Assembly: GCA_029582165.1 (NCBI GenBank)
Contig: CM055868.1
Location: forward strand, 8,073,501-8,137,500
DNA length: 64,000 nt
Direction of reading: 5' to 3'
Source: Portulaca oleracea
Lineage: Eukaryota > Streptophyta > Magnoliopsida > Caryophyllales > Portulacaceae
The notes below the pieces were generated by a model that saw nothing but the letters and a program-made list of their open reading frames with translations, was not told the origin of the DNA and searched no databases. A program made the translations under genes and the position numbers. Below, piece by piece: positions 46,813 through 58,181 of the stretch (its first letter is position 1; each line of letters opens with the position of its first letter).

Positions 46813-46820
46813 CATGAAAC

Positions 46821-47450
46821 GATAAGCAACATTGTTTTGAGCATATCCAATGAAAACAATATCAAAGGTCTTTGGGCCTATGTTGGTATGCTTATGACTA
46901 GGTAAAGCAACTTTAGCCAAACACCCCCACACTTTCAAATAATTTAAGTTCGGGGCATACCTTTTCCAAAGTTCATATGGGGTATGGTCCCTCTTCTTAT
47001 AGGGAACTCTATTGAGTATAAAACATGCAGTTAAAACGGCTTCCCCCCCACATGTTATTAGGCAACCCATAACTCAGAAGCATAGCATTCATCATCTCAT
47101 TAAGGGTACGGTTCTTACGTTCAGCTATACCATTTTGATGTGGTGTGTAAGGAGCGATAGTCTCATGAATAATACCATTTTACTCACAAAAAAAAAAAAA
47201 AAAAACAGCTAAAGAAGTCGAACCATATTCACCACCCCTATCAAACCTAAGCCTCTTGATTTTCCGGTCTTGTTGATTCTCAACTTCTGATTTACATTTT
47301 AAGAACACTTCTTCAACCTCGCCTTTAGACCTAAGAAGGTAAACTTTTGTATATCTAGAGGAGTCATCTACAAAGGTAATATACCATTTTCCTTTGTTCA
47401 TTATGTTCTTAAAGTCGGCTAGGTCTGAATGAACAAGTTCAAGCAACTGT
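46821..47450 (-). pseudogene. Copia B integrase
   Basis: Minus-strand translation shows LVHSDLADF (first catalytic Asp), FVDDSSRYTKVYLL (second) and RFDRGGEY (catalytic Glu), followed by GYAQNNVAYRF. Between the core and the C-terminus an 18-base A/T homopolymer (about 47189-47206) gives a run of Phe codons and breaks the frame. WGGEAVLTACFILNRVPYKKR at 47050-46985 is the usual post-catalytic block. Confidence 0.84.
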
Positions 47451-47534
47451 GTTGATCTTGTAGTTACTCATTCAAAAGGTTTCTTGGCAAATTTCGCCTC
47501 AACACAGACATCGCATTTAGAACAATTTTCTGTG

Positions 47535-48008
47535 CTAACATTTGTAATTCACATGTCCAAGCCTACCATGCCAAAGATCAACAGACTCAGCAATATAAGC
47601 AGAAGTAGAAGCATTTCCATTAGCATCAGATGCAACATTCTGAACATATAAGCCATCACTTCGATACCCCTTCCCAACAAATACCCCATTACGAAGAATA
47701 ACCAATTTTCCAGCCTTTTGGTTCACCTCAAAACCAGCAATATCAAGGAGGCTACTAGAAACTAGGTTTCTACAAAGGAAAGGGACATACAAAACATTGT
47801 TTAAGCATAAAGTTTTTCCAGAAGTAAATTTAAGGAGAACTTTCCCTTTACCCAGTACCGCAGCAATGGTAGAATTGCCCATGAAGACATGTTTACCATC
47901 AGGAACCTCCTCAAAGACATGCATCAGTTCCTTGTTGGTGCAAAAATGTCTAGTTGCTCCATTGTCTAGAATCCACTCGTTGTTGTTAACCATGAAATTA
48001 GCTTCCAC
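47535..48008 (-). pseudogene. Copia B protease and GAG-pre-integrase region
   Basis: The protease motif reads WILDNGATRHFC, where Copia proteases have D-S/T-G-A; the Ser/Thr is Asn here. Downstream, ESVDLWHGRLGHVN is the GAG-pre-integrase block that precedes the integrase zinc finger. The frame is open for 157 codons, but its neighbours are broken. Confidence 0.84.
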
Positions 48009-48109
48009 AGTTACTGCACAGAATACTTCAGTCTCCTCGGTCAGATTAGCTTGATCTGATTGCTATTCTGTCCAGCGGGTTTTCGGTGGGTTTGATTTGC
48101 TCCTTTGCG

Positions 48110-48760
48110 CTAGTTGTACTGACATGCCGTTTGGCCAAGTTTGCCACAAACATAACAGAGAACCTTCTGCTTCTGGATTTTAGTATTAGGCTTGTTCAAT
48201 TGTTTTTGATGCTTGGATTGCTTCTGATCCTTCTTATTCTTTCCCTTGAACCTGTCCTTATTAGCAGGTACAGAAGATTCAACTAAGTTAGCTTTAACAT
48301 AATTCAAAGAGAGAGAAGACATCTTATCTTTCAAATGATTTGCTTCCTTAGTTCTCATGTGGCTGATTAGTTCTTGAATGGTCAAATCCTTCATCTTGTG
48401 CTTGAGATGATTCCTATAATCACTCCAAGATGGTGGAAACTTCTCAATAAGAACATTCGCTTATAGTACCTCGCACATCTTCATTCCTTCATTCAAAACT
48501 TTAGTACACATGTTCTCATACACATGAACCTACTCCATAATAGGCTTGTCATCTACAATTTGGAATTGCAACCACTTGCCAACGACATACTTCTTCCCAG
48601 CATCATCAATGCTATATTTGATCTTGAGCTTGTTCCATATGGTCTTTGCTAACTTGAAACTGACGAACAGATCGAACAAAGGGTTGGATATGTTGTTGAG
48701 AACTCTGTGCGACTTTGTTCTTTCTCCTGTTTCTTTTTAGCATTTTCATCTAATGGAACA
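48110..48760 (-). pseudogene. Copia B gag
   Basis: The C-terminal half includes TIQELISHMRTKEANHL and a lysine-rich linker, then VLCYVCGKLGQTACQYN. In that knuckle the CX2CX4HX4C His is replaced by Thr. Upstream, traces of FQIVDDKPIMEQVH and KFPPSWSDYRNHLKHK-type sequence follow the UBN2/gag pattern. The N-terminus runs into LTR-like sequence near 48800, so it is truncated. Confidence 0.78.
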
Positions 48761-48861
48761 ACTGGAGTTCTTGGGGCAGTAGGAGTTTGCTCATGATCGT
48801 TCTGAGGAGGTGGAGCTTCTGGATCTTCGAGATGAGGCGAGGACAACACATAAACTGGATT

Positions 48862-49133
48862 TGAAACAACCCCACCCGCGGCATGTGCCTGGACCTGCCG
48901 AACGGGCGGCAACGGTGGCACGCGCGTACATGTGGAGACCCAAACCACACCCTCATCCATAAAACCCACTTTCAATTCAATACAACACAAGGAGAGAGAG
49001 AGAGAGAGTGATAGAGTGAGTGATATATAAACCCACTCTCAACCTCCCTCTTCTTCTTATGTGGGCGAAGGAAAGTTAGAAAACATGAGAAAACACTACC
49101 TTGTACCCATTACCATCACCTTAACATCCAACA
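48862..49133 (-). repeat. Copia B 5' LTR (right), truncated
   Basis: It matches 39345-39600 (acaccctc-tccataaaaccca, ctaccttgtacccatta). It has a longer (ag)n run at 48992-49008. The side facing gag is missing or rearranged. Confidence 0.78.
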
Positions 49134-49312
49134 GTAGTATATTGTGAAGACTATGAACCATAAATATTGTGTGTTAGCAACAAGTTTTCACGTGTATTTT
49201 TGTCCATTTTTATTGTTGCACAACATACATGGGTCAAGACTTGACAGATAAATGGAATATCCAAACCTAATCTTATCTTATAGTCCTTAAACAAGTGAGA
49301 TTCAAGTCAACC

Positions 49313-49476
49313 AATGAGCTCTTAGCTCAAGTGGTACTTGTTGCACTGTGGTATCCCACAAGTGTCAGGATCGATTCCTTGGGAGGAGCAGGCGTGCATG
49401 TCTGGTTTCCCCCTTTCCCCATGAGATAGGGGCCCAATGGGTGGTCTGATTATCAATGTAAACAAAAATAATAAAA
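49313..49476 (+). mobile_element. tRNA-derived SINE with 19-bp TSD
   Basis: A polymerase III promoter is visible: A box tagctcaagtgg at about 49323 and B box ggatcgattcc at about 49368. The body continues to aataataaaa. It is flanked by agtgagattcaagtcaacc at 49294-49312 and 49477-49495. Perfect duplications imply a recent insertion. The head resembles a tRNA but lacks a full cloverleaf. Confidence 0.92.
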
Positions 49477-49583
49477 AGTGAGATTCAAGTCAACCTGCTT
49501 ACTTAATAAATGGCTAAGATCAACAAATCTCAACACAAATGTTGTTGTTTTCCTTTTTTTTTTCTTTTTGACGGAACTCATGT

Positions 49584-50010
49584 GTTAAATGGGATGATTT
49601 CACATATATAAAGGGTTCTTCAACCTATTTGATTCCGATACCGACACAAACCAAACACAACACGACTCATTATCCAGATCTTATATGAACTAGTGACATT
49701 AACCAGTATACAACTACCTACCAGTCAAGAAAACTGAAGCCAAGCCAAATATCTTACTAAACGTTAATAGCGTCATGGAAAATCTATCAAAAACGCAAAA
49801 TTTTACTTTTATAAGCTAGTTTCTAGAGCACTTCAAGAGTGAAAATAGCGTTTTGACATATTAAAACACTATACTTCATTTTAAGGTCCCGTTCTTTAGT
49901 TGGGTTAAGCCTAAGTAACCTAACCTAACTTAATTTAACTTATCTTTACCAGAGGTCATGTTCTTTAGTTGGGTCAAACTTAACTAACTTAATTTAACTT
50001 AACTTATGCT
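49584..50010. repeat. 428-bp direct repeat, left copy
   Basis: It is nearly identical to 55900-56327 (shared aatgggatgatttcacatat, ccagatcttatatgaactag). The two copies bracket the Gypsy patch. The left copy stops abruptly at a 14-base G run (50018-50031), cutting a MITE that continues in the right copy. Confidence 0.88.
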
Positions 50011-50299
50011 CATCTTTGGGGGGGGGGGGGGAGGGAGGGGACAAAAAGGGAAAAGGAAAAAGGAAAAGGAAAGGGAAAAGAAACCAAGATGAAATTCACT
50101 CACCCACACTCTACACTTAAATGATGCAATGTCCCCATTGCATAAAAAGCATAAGAATGGGCATAAGGAAATAAAATAAAATAAAATAAAGTAAAAAATA
50201 AAAATTAACTAAGGAGAAAATGAAGAGAAAAATAAATAAAAAATAAAAAATAAAAAAGGTTATGTACAAAGGAACAATAGTACCAGGTTGAATGCTAGA

Positions 50300-50965
50300 T
50301 GCATCCCAGCAATCATCTTCATGTTATTAGTCTCCACACTGTGGTTTGTAGAGCATCAGCCACTCTACTTCTCTTTCCTCAACAGGTAACTCCAAAAATG
50401 GTTTCAACCTTTGACCATTGACTTTAAACTGCGAATCTGTTGTCGGGTCCTTTGTTTCGATAGCACCATGGGGAAAAATATGATAAACAATATAAGGACA
50501 TGTCCAACGAGATCTCAACTTACCTGGGAAAAGGTGTAGCTTGGAGTCATATAGCAGCACCTTCTGGCCTGGAAAAAATTCTTTTTCTTCGAATGTGCCT
50601 GTCATGAAACAATTTGGCTCTCTCCTTATGAATTCTAGAGTTCTCATAGGCCTCCATCCTTATTTCCTCCAACTCACTTAACTGCAATTTCCTATCTACC
50701 CCAGTTGCCTCTAAGTCAAGGTTCAAAGTCTTTAGTGCCCACATAGCCTTATGCTCAAGCTCTACAGGAAGATGACACGACTTACCATAAACAACTCTAA
50801 AAGGAGACATACCCAAAGGAGTCTTAAAGGCAGTCCTATAAGCCCAAAGAGCATCAACAAGCTTGTTTGGCCAATCTTTTCGATTTCTATTCACAGTTCT
50901 CTCCAAAATTTGTTTGATTTGTCTGTTAGAAACCTCTACCTGGCCATTAGTCTGGGGGTGAAGTT
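50300..50965 (-). pseudogene. Gypsy integrase C-terminal remnant, opposite orientation
   Basis: Minus-strand pieces run from about 50958: [46 protein letters not shown] and [10 protein letters not shown], then the C-terminal [14 protein letters not shown]. These are typical of Athila/Tat-type Gypsy integrases. The reading is cut at 50965, where the LTR of the plus-strand Gypsy starts. It comes from a second, related element. Confidence 0.84.
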
Positions 50966-52332
50966 TGTTTGGGCAAAAAATTATGGTATTTTGTCTGCAC
51001 TTTTATATTTAATTTAGCTCAAAATAGGTATTAAGTTAGAATTTTTATGTAGTTTATTTAAATTTTGCAGGTTGAAAAAAGTTGAAAAAACGGACTGAGA
51101 AGGAAGTTTTGGGCTTGATCTAGACAGATATGAACCAACCAAAATTTAAAGTGAGTTGAAAAGAAAATAAATAAACAAAAAAAAGGGGGCTTTCACAGGC
51201 ACGTGCCCAGCCACCCCAAACCCATCTTTTCTTTTTCCCTAATTCATCTTCATCATCAATCACCACCATAAGATCATCATTATCATCGTCAGTCAAAATA
51301 TTCCCAACCCATAACCATTCCATTTTATTCAGCCAAAATCATAACAAATCCAAGCCCTTGGATTCCACACAGGCATCACAAGACCAACAAGAGAAGTTGA
51401 ACGGTTAGATTGGTTGAGAACTGACCGAGTCAGCCCCTAATTTTGTGCAACAAATAGATCATGTTGTTGAGCAAAGGAAAATGGGGAACTGCCCTGATTT
51501 TATGGAGTGTGGGTAGTCAGGTTGGGGTTGAATCTATGTATAAATAGATGGGTAGATGGTTGGTAGAGAACATCAAGTTTTCATCGTTAAATTTTCTGCT
51601 TCTTACTTCTTCTTGTACCCAAATTTTTCCATATTTAAATTTTGTTATTGTCTCAAATTTTTTCCAGTTTCTGAGTTGTAATTCTCACAAGCAAGTCGTA
51701 ATACAGCAAGTTTGGTTCAGAGTTGATCGTCGTCGTTGTTTATTTATCTCCCGAACTGTGTTCCAAGCCTCCATTACAACGGGTGCTCTGTTTTTTTTTT
51801 TTTTTTTACTTGTGCTCTGTTCTTTTTCATTGCTACTGTTTACAATTTACATGGTCTTTTTCTTTCTCCAACATGTGCATAATTTATATTTTGTATTTTT
51901 TTTCTCCCACTTTCTTCTATATGTTATGATTTCTTGCATTTTATCCCATAGTGCTTTTGAAAGAGAAATGTCAGAGAGTGCAAGCAAAGTGTTGTCTTCA
52001 TTTAGTTAAATGAATCTAAATAGGTTTAAGTAACTTTAAACATGTTTAGCTAGTATTTTTTTTTCCTTATCTCTCGTACTATAGTTAACTAGTTAGTAAA
52101 GCTTGAATTATGTCTTTTCAAAATTTAGTAGTATTGTTATTCTAATTTACGTCTTTCCATATTTTGTTTCAGGGCATAATTAACTTAGTTTGAGTTGTTA
52201 ATTAATTTTTCTCTAGTTTGCTATTATTTTTTGTTAAAATTTGATACTACCGTCTTCGTGGTATTGACCCGTATTTGCCGGACTACGCTACAAGTGGACA
52301 CCGTTCGCTTGCGGTCATAAGTCAGATCAACA
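50966..52332 (+). repeat. Gypsy 5' LTR
   Basis: About 1367 bp, starting TGTT and ending AACA. It contains the promoter-like tgtataaatag at 51537-51547 and a pyrimidine-rich leader (51780-51910). The 3' boundary is fixed by the primer-binding site just downstream; the 5' boundary by the TG at the break in the opposed integrase. Confidence 0.72.
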
Positions 52333-52338
52333 TGTTTT

Positions 52339-52357
52339 TGGCGCCGTTACCGGGGAC
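52339..52357 (+). other. Gypsy primer-binding site
   Basis: tggcgccgttaccgggga lies six bases after the LTR end. This sequence is the usual tRNA-Asp-type primer site of Athila/Tat Gypsy elements. Confidence 0.82.
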
Positions 52358-52579
52358 GGTTAGTCTTCGATTTACCCACTTTTATTTAGCAAACTTATTA
52401 TCCTGTCCGTTTCTTTAGTTTTTTTTATTGTTATTTTTCTTTGTTTGTGTTCTTTATTTTAATTTTATCATTAGTTAGATTAGACCACTTTTATTTGTTT
52501 TCTAGTTTATTTTAAAAAAATCCAAAAAAAAAAATTGACTTTAGGTGTTGGACATTGTATGAGTGTTTGAGTTAGAACT

Positions 52580-55550
52580 CCTAAAAGAAGAAGACTTACT
52601 AGGGTTGAACTTGAACCTGATAAAATGGCTGAAGCACAAGGAAACCAAAAAGCTCTTAATGAGATTTTTTACCCCCCTCGTTCGACAATACCTTCATGTT
52701 TTAATGTACCTGATCTTGGAAATAATGTGAGCCTTGAATTGAAACCACATTACACTCATTTCCTAAATTAACCGGAATTGAAGATGCTTATTTATTTTTG
52801 AGTGAATTTGAAGAAGTGTGTGCGATGATGCATTTTCATAATGTTTTTGTTAATGTGGTTAGACTGAGATTTATTCCTTTTTCTCTGAAAGATAATGCTA
52901 AGAAATGGATGTGTAGTGACAGGGCCGCAAGCGCACGGATACTATTGTAGCAATGTCAAGGTCGATCCCACAGGGACTTAGTCTAGTAACGCAGTGAACT
53001 ATCCCTCTACTTGATTGCTAAGCCAATCGGGTTTGATGATTTTTAATAATTTCTAATGAACCAACTAGAACGAAAGTGGACAAGAAAGGATTAACTCGAG
53101 GTAATTCGATGGATGAAGAGTTCTAGGGTTTTACTCACCTAACAACAGGGTTTGAAAGTCATATTAAAGCATGCACAAGAAAGTAATTCAAACGAATCAA
53201 GAATCGATAACCTCTAAATTCTATCGCCCTTTCGATGCTAAATAGAATTATCCTGACTTACCTAATCAACAACTTTCGTCTGTTTTTCAGGTTAAACAGA
53301 ATTGAAGGTCTAAGCAAGGTCGGGTTATCTAATGATTCCCTAGTGTACTACTCCTTTTTCAACTTTCGTAGGCCTAGGTAGAAGGGTTGGTGGTCAAATT
53401 CCCCTAATTCACCTTTCGGTACTTCTTAGGTTAATCTCTGAATTACAAACATCCAAGGCCTTAAGAACATTCGTAAGCAAGAAAAACGCAACCTTCTATT
53501 GATTCAAATGAGAATTCAAGTACAAACTAAAACATTTCTAATCAAACTCCATATTGATGGTTCATAAAACCCTAGAAAGAACGAAATCTACTCACAAGTA
53601 TTCATTGAAAACAAGAAATACGTTCTAAACATGGTAATCAATTCTAGAATTAAGGAAGAGAAAGTGAGAAGAGTAAAGCAAACACTAAGGAGAAATTCGT
53701 AGGATTCTCTCAAGAACTTCACAAGAGTGTTGCGTGCTTCTTCTTGAATTCCAAATCTTCAATGTCTTCGAATTAATTCTTGATGAATGGAGGTGTTTTT
53801 GGTGAAGAATTCCTCTCTAAAATCTCTCTTTTCTGCCCAGAACCATTGATAAACTGCTGTCCACGCTTTTCCCAAGTTAATTCCCGTGAGAATAACCGCC
53901 AGCGCGAGGAAACAGCGTCAACCATGGTCCGTGGTTGTCACCACGGACAGCCCGAGGTTGGCGCTGTCTCGCTATTTCCTGCTCGTTTCTGGCTGAAATT
54001 TTTATCACGGTCTTATCAACAGTAGTTGATGCCCGTGGTACCCTTGGCCTTACCAAATTTGCTCCAAAAATCACCTTTTTGGCCCTAAACCTGAAAATCA
54101 ACGCCAAAAACGCAAAGACCAAGCGTAAATAGAGAAATGGGGAAGATTAAACACCTTTTTAGCCAAAAATTACCATGATTATGCTTCTAAAATACCTAAA
54201 AATAAGTGCAAATAATGCACTTATCATGTAGTTTGTCTGCTAAGTCTATTGCTACATGGGATGATTTTGTTAAAGTCTTCTTGCGTAATTATTTTCCTAA
54301 CGGCAAAACTGTAAAATTAAGGAATGAAATCAATCAGTTTGTTCAATTAGATAGGGAACCATTTTGGCGCTGCATGGATAGATTCAAAAACTTGTTAGCT
54401 TAGTGTCCCCACCATGGTCTAGAACAATGGCGTCTGTGCCAAATTATCTATGAGAGTCTAGACCAACAGACTAGGATCATGCTAGAGTCTATGTGTCAAG
54501 GTGGATTCTTATCTAAGAATCCTAAAGCGGCATGGGAATTTCTAGAAGACCTAACTAAAAAAACAATGCAATGGGAGACTACTAGGGACAACAGTTTAAG
54601 CTCTAGAATGGCCAGTTCCAAGGGGGTATGCATATGCTGTCTGACTTGAGCCATATAGAGTCTAGGTTTGCAGCCTTAGAAAACCAGTTAAGGGAGTTAA
54701 CTACTCCTTAACCAAAAACTAATACATGCTCTTGTTGCCAATCCTTAGACCATACCTTAAGTGTTTGCCCTCATTATGCTTACCAACTGTCAAATGCAAC
54801 CGAGCAAGTGAACATGGCCTACCAAAGACCAAGAAATGACCCTTTTGCCCCGACCTACAACCCAGGGTGGCGTAATCACCCTAACTTCTCTTGGAGTCAG
54901 GGCCAGAACTTAGGATGACCTAGCACACACACTAGAGGGTTTCATGGAAACACCTCAGCCCATCCACCTCCTCACCAAGGCCAACCTAGACCACCTCTTG
55001 TCCCAGTTGCTCATACGCAACAACCTCCGGGCTATAATGAGATTGATAAAAGGTTTAACAATCTAGAAAGATCCCATAATTAGCTTAGAGAAGGCAATGA
55101 GGACCATAGCCGAACAACTGTCTCAGCTAGTCGTTGTCAGTAGGGAAAAAGGGACCTTTCCAAGTCGACCCGAGACCAACTTGAATGTAGCTTCGTTATC
55201 CACACGCCCACCAGTCCATGATAATAATGTGAAAAAAGTCAATGCAATCACCTCACTTAGGTCAGGTCGTTTAGCTAATCATGATGTGCAAGACCTTGTG
55301 GATGTGCCCATTGAACTTTCTCCATCTCTTCCCTCATCTCCTGTGACTCATTCTGTTAGAAAGGGTGTTACTGATGACACCCTAGTTGATATTCCTCTTT
55401 CCCCACAACCTGACTTAGATGACCCTAAGGGGGATAAGCAAAATGAAACTGAAAAGGGGGAGGATGCGCCTGCAAATGCAAGCACGTTCACAAACCAGCT
55501 ATCCCTTTCCTAAGTAGGCTAAAGAATAAGGACCAGAGCCATGTTGATAA
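52580..55550 (+). pseudogene. Gypsy gag, frameshifted and split by a solo LTR
   Basis: The N-terminal part reads MAEAQGNQKALNEIFYPPR, then after a frameshift near 52770 FPKLTGIEDAYLFLSEFEEV and RLRFIPFSLKDNAKKWM. The reading resumes at 54227 with AKSIATWDDFVKVFLRNYFP, KLRNEINQFVQLDREPFW and RFKNLLA. This retrotransposon gag pattern is standard for Athila/Tat elements. Further on, a proline-rich stretch and an acidic region (55097-55513) lead to the protease. Stops at about 52769, 54402 and 54918 kill the frame. Confidence 0.84.
52917..54226 (+). mobile_element. 1.3-kb solo LTR inserted in Gypsy gag, 5-bp TSD
   Basis: The unit starts tgacagggccgcaagcgcac and ends aatgcacttatca, flanked by tgtag at 52912-52916 and 54227-54231. 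Joining the flanks restores the gag frame (KKWM then CSLSAKS). The string ggtcgatcccacagggact near its start is frequent in plant Gypsy LTRs, so it is best read as a solo LTR left by recombination. It also has accatggtccgtggttgtca near 53922, resembling the palindromes in Copia A. Confidence 0.85.
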
Positions 55551-55850
55551 GATCAGAGAGACTTTCTCTCAAGTCAAAATCAGTATTTCCCTTCTTGATG
55601 CAATCCAACATATGCCTCCTTATGCTAAGTTCTTGAAAGAATTGTGCACCACCAAGAGAACAACCCAAGTTCCAAAGAAAGTCTTCTTAGCTTCTAATGT
55701 GAGTTCCATTATCTTGCACCAAATCCCGCCCAAGTTTAAAGACCAAGGTTGCCCTACTATTTCCATAGTCATAGGTGACCAAACCATGCATAGTGCCTTG
55801 TTGGATTTGGGTGCAAGTGTTAACCTACTTCCATACACTGGTAAAGATAA
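55551..55850 (+). pseudogene. Gypsy protease, truncated
   Basis: Open frame with PYAKFLKELCTTKR and ILHQIPPKFKDQGCPTISI, then the active-site motif LLDLGASVNLLPY, where most relatives have CDLGASVNLMP. The reading runs into a Lys-rich low-complexity sequence from the purine tract, so the rest of pol is missing. Confidence 0.8.
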
Positions 55851-55899
55851 GATAAAAAAAAGAAAAAGGAAAAAGAAAAAGAAAAAGGAAAAGGAAAGG

Positions 55900-56327
55900 G
55901 TTAAATGGGATGATTTCACATATATAAAGGGTTCTTCAACCTATTTGATTCCGATATCGACACAAACCTAACACAACACGACTCATTATCCAGATCTTAT
56001 ATGAACTAGTGACATTAACCAGTATACAACTACCTAACAGTCGAGAAAACTGAAGCCAAGCCAAATATCTTACTAAACATTAATAGCGTCATGCAAAATC
56101 TATCAAAAACGCTAAATTTCACTTTTAGAAGCTAGTTATAGAGCACTTCAAGAGTGATAAAATAGCGTTTTGACATATTAAAACACTGTACTTCATTTTA
56201 AGGTCCCGTTCTTTAGTTGGGTTAAACCTAAGTAACCTAACTTAACTTAATTTAACTTATCTTTACTAGAGGCCATGTTCTTTAGTTGGGTCAAACTTAA
56301 CTAACTTAATTTAACTTAACTTATGCT
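55900..56327. repeat. 428-bp direct repeat, right copy
   Basis: It matches 49584-50010. Here the MITE inside continues past the end of the repeat, so this copy keeps the ancestral right flank. Confidence 0.88.
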
Positions 56328-56858
56328 TACCTAACCTAACCTAATCCAATTCCCTGAAAAACACCAAAACCAAAAACAACTTTTTGAATCAAAAGAAATT
56401 CAAATAATATTATTTTAATCTCAAATGAATCCACTTTTTCCAACACTTAAAACTTTTTCATTTATTTTCTCAAAATTTTTAAATTTTATTAATAAGATAT
56501 TTTCACCCAACAACTAATTTAACTCAAACATATCATATGCTTTTCTATCTTATCCCATTCTAACTTATCCTAACTTAACCTAACTCCCTAAAAAACACCA
56601 AAACCAAATACAACTTTTTAAATAAAAAAGAAATTCAACTAATATTATTTTAATTTCAAATCAATCCACTTTTCCAACACCTATAACGCACTGTTCCATT
56701 TATTTTCCTCAAAATATTCAAATCTTATTAATAAAATATTTACACCCAACAACTAACTTAACTCAGACATATCTTATTCTTTCCTAGCATATCATATCCT
56801 AGCTTATCCTAATTTAACTAACCTAACTTGAATCTAACCTAACAAAAAAACAGGGTCG
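56202..56858. mobile_element. MITE with internal 235-bp duplication
   Basis: The ends ggtcccgttctttagttggg and cctaacaaaaaaacagggtc are roughly complementary. Two diverged internal copies (about 56341-56575 and 56576-56810) share aaaaacaccaaaaccaaa, tattattttaatytcaaat and acccaacaactaa. A 5' part of the same element lies at 49887-50010. No clear TSD was found. Confidence 0.6.
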
Positions 56859-56982
56859 TAACGCTATTGCCGAACAGGGTCTTAGCGTTAGGGCGAAATT
56901 CTGATTTTGACAAGATTCACTTTGGTTAGTATTAAAATTCAAAAACACATTAGCTGGATAATAAACATAAAAATAAAATAAA

Positions 56983-58142
56983 ATTTCATTTGGTAGGCTT
57001 CAACTTTTGCCTATTCCTGGTTGTCAACCATTTTTTAAACTATTCCAAGTAGTAGGCTAATCTTGAAAATTGTTTCATCTCGTGAGCTTATTCTTGTACC
57101 ATTGTTAAAATATTCCTCGCAAAATTTTCCTTCCCTATCACTTTCATTTAGTTCTCCTATCAATCTCATGATCGACTCACTTGGAATAATTTAGGCTCTG
57201 CTCGGCTATTTTAGCGGATTTGGTAACGGATAACTGTTTGGATAGTGGATAGCTGTTGAAATAGCTGATAGCTGTTACACTTTAGTGGATAGCTGATAGC
57301 TATTAGAATAGTCATTTATAAAAAAATGTGTTCGGTAAAATTAGCTGTTAAATTAATCGATTTAAACAAAATTACATAAAAGGACATGATTAGTATTTTA
57401 TTTTTCCATTTTTATTATTATTTTTGTTATGGTTATCGTTGTTTTATTATTATTTTGATTAATTCATTATTATTATTATTATTACTATTATTATTATTAT
57501 TATGATTATCAACAATATTGTAATTGAGTAATCCCTTATTGATTTCTAACATAAGAAGACTAAAAGATGATCTTAGTATTTGATAAGCAAATAGTAATCA
57601 CTATCATAATTATAAAAAAAAAAAAAAGAGTAGTGGGGGACAAATAGTATAGTATTGCTTTTCATATACTTTAATTATTGGCACAAAGATACATATACAT
57701 TATTATAGAAAGCAAATGTCATTCATGCATGTTCAATTGCCAATACTAGTTAGTGTGGGACAAATTAGGGATAAACACTCAAACGCTAAAAGTCATGCAC
57801 TAGACGTTACACCATGTAACGTTTACTAAATTCTAGTTTAAACGTTATAAGCTACTATAATACACTACTTTAACGAACAACAAAATTTAAAGCAAATAGT
57901 GTTTTGACTAAGTCAAAACATTAAAAGTTACCCAAAACGCTACGTCGAACAAAGCCATAAGAGTGTTTGACAACTAGGAATAGTTTTTAAAGTGCTTGAA
58001 GACTTGGAATAATTTTTAAAGTTTTCAAATTAAGCATATCATTTGGAATAATTTTCAAAATAAGCCTACCACCTGGGATAATTTCAAAAGTGGTTGACAA
58101 TTTGGAATAGACAAAAGTTACGCCTACCAAGTAGAATTTCCC
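56983..58142. mobile_element. MULE-type foldback element with perfect 9-bp TSD
   Basis: It begins atttcatttggtaggcttca and ends with the complement-like taccaagtagaatttccc, flanked by taaaataaa at 56974-56982 and 58143-58151. It is the same family as the element in COMT intron 2. A 763-bp TIR element is inserted in the middle. Confidence 0.86.
57194..57956. mobile_element. PIF/Harbinger-like element nested in the MULE foldback
   Basis: The ends ggctctgctcggc and gtcgaacaaagcc are complementary with a few mismatches. The flanks tta and ata differ at one base. Subterminal units ggatagctgttg and tagctgatagct repeat. An att/tta microsatellite lies at 57465-57505. Confidence 0.68.
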
Positions 58143-58181
58143 TAAAATAAATAGATACCAAAAAATGATAATTTGTCAATT

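Larger units (their letters stand above)
39298..49133 (-). mobile_element. Ty1/Copia-type LTR retrotransposon B with three nested insertions
   Basis: The left (3') LTR is 39298-39600. The right (5') LTR survives in part from about 48862 to 49133. They share ccataaaacccacttycaa, gagagtgtgatatataaacc and ccttaacatccaaca. The flanks ctagt (39293-39297) and gtagt (49134-49138) form a TSD with one mismatch. A purine tract (complement of atcccccactaatgg) adjoins the left LTR. Minus-strand gag, protease, integrase, reverse transcriptase and RNase H occur in Copia order. Inner insertions are at 40533-43893, 45396-46491 and 46531-46812. The inner part of the right LTR and the primer-binding site are missing. 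Confidence 0.85.
50966..55850 (+). mobile_element. Ty3/Gypsy (Athila/Tat-type) element: 5' LTR, PBS, gag, start of protease; truncated
   Basis: The 5' LTR is 50966-52332 (tgtttgggc to gatcaaca), with tataaata at about 51539. The primer-binding site tggcgccgttaccgggga follows at 52339. Gag begins near 52580 and is interrupted by a solo LTR at 52917-54226. The protease core LLDLGASVNLLPY at 55800-55835 is the last recognisable part. After it the sequence turns into a purine-rich tract (55850-55899) and the element ends without reverse transcriptase, integrase or 3' LTR. Confidence 0.84.

Noticed and set aside
49313..49390. tRNA gene
   Set aside because: A and B boxes are present but no acceptor stem or anticodon arm folds, and the unit has a SINE tail and a 19-bp TSD.
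56190..56870. Telomere-like cctaac repeats
   Set aside because: The cctaacttaa units are irregular and part of a MITE; plant telomere repeat (ccctaaa) is not present in tandem.
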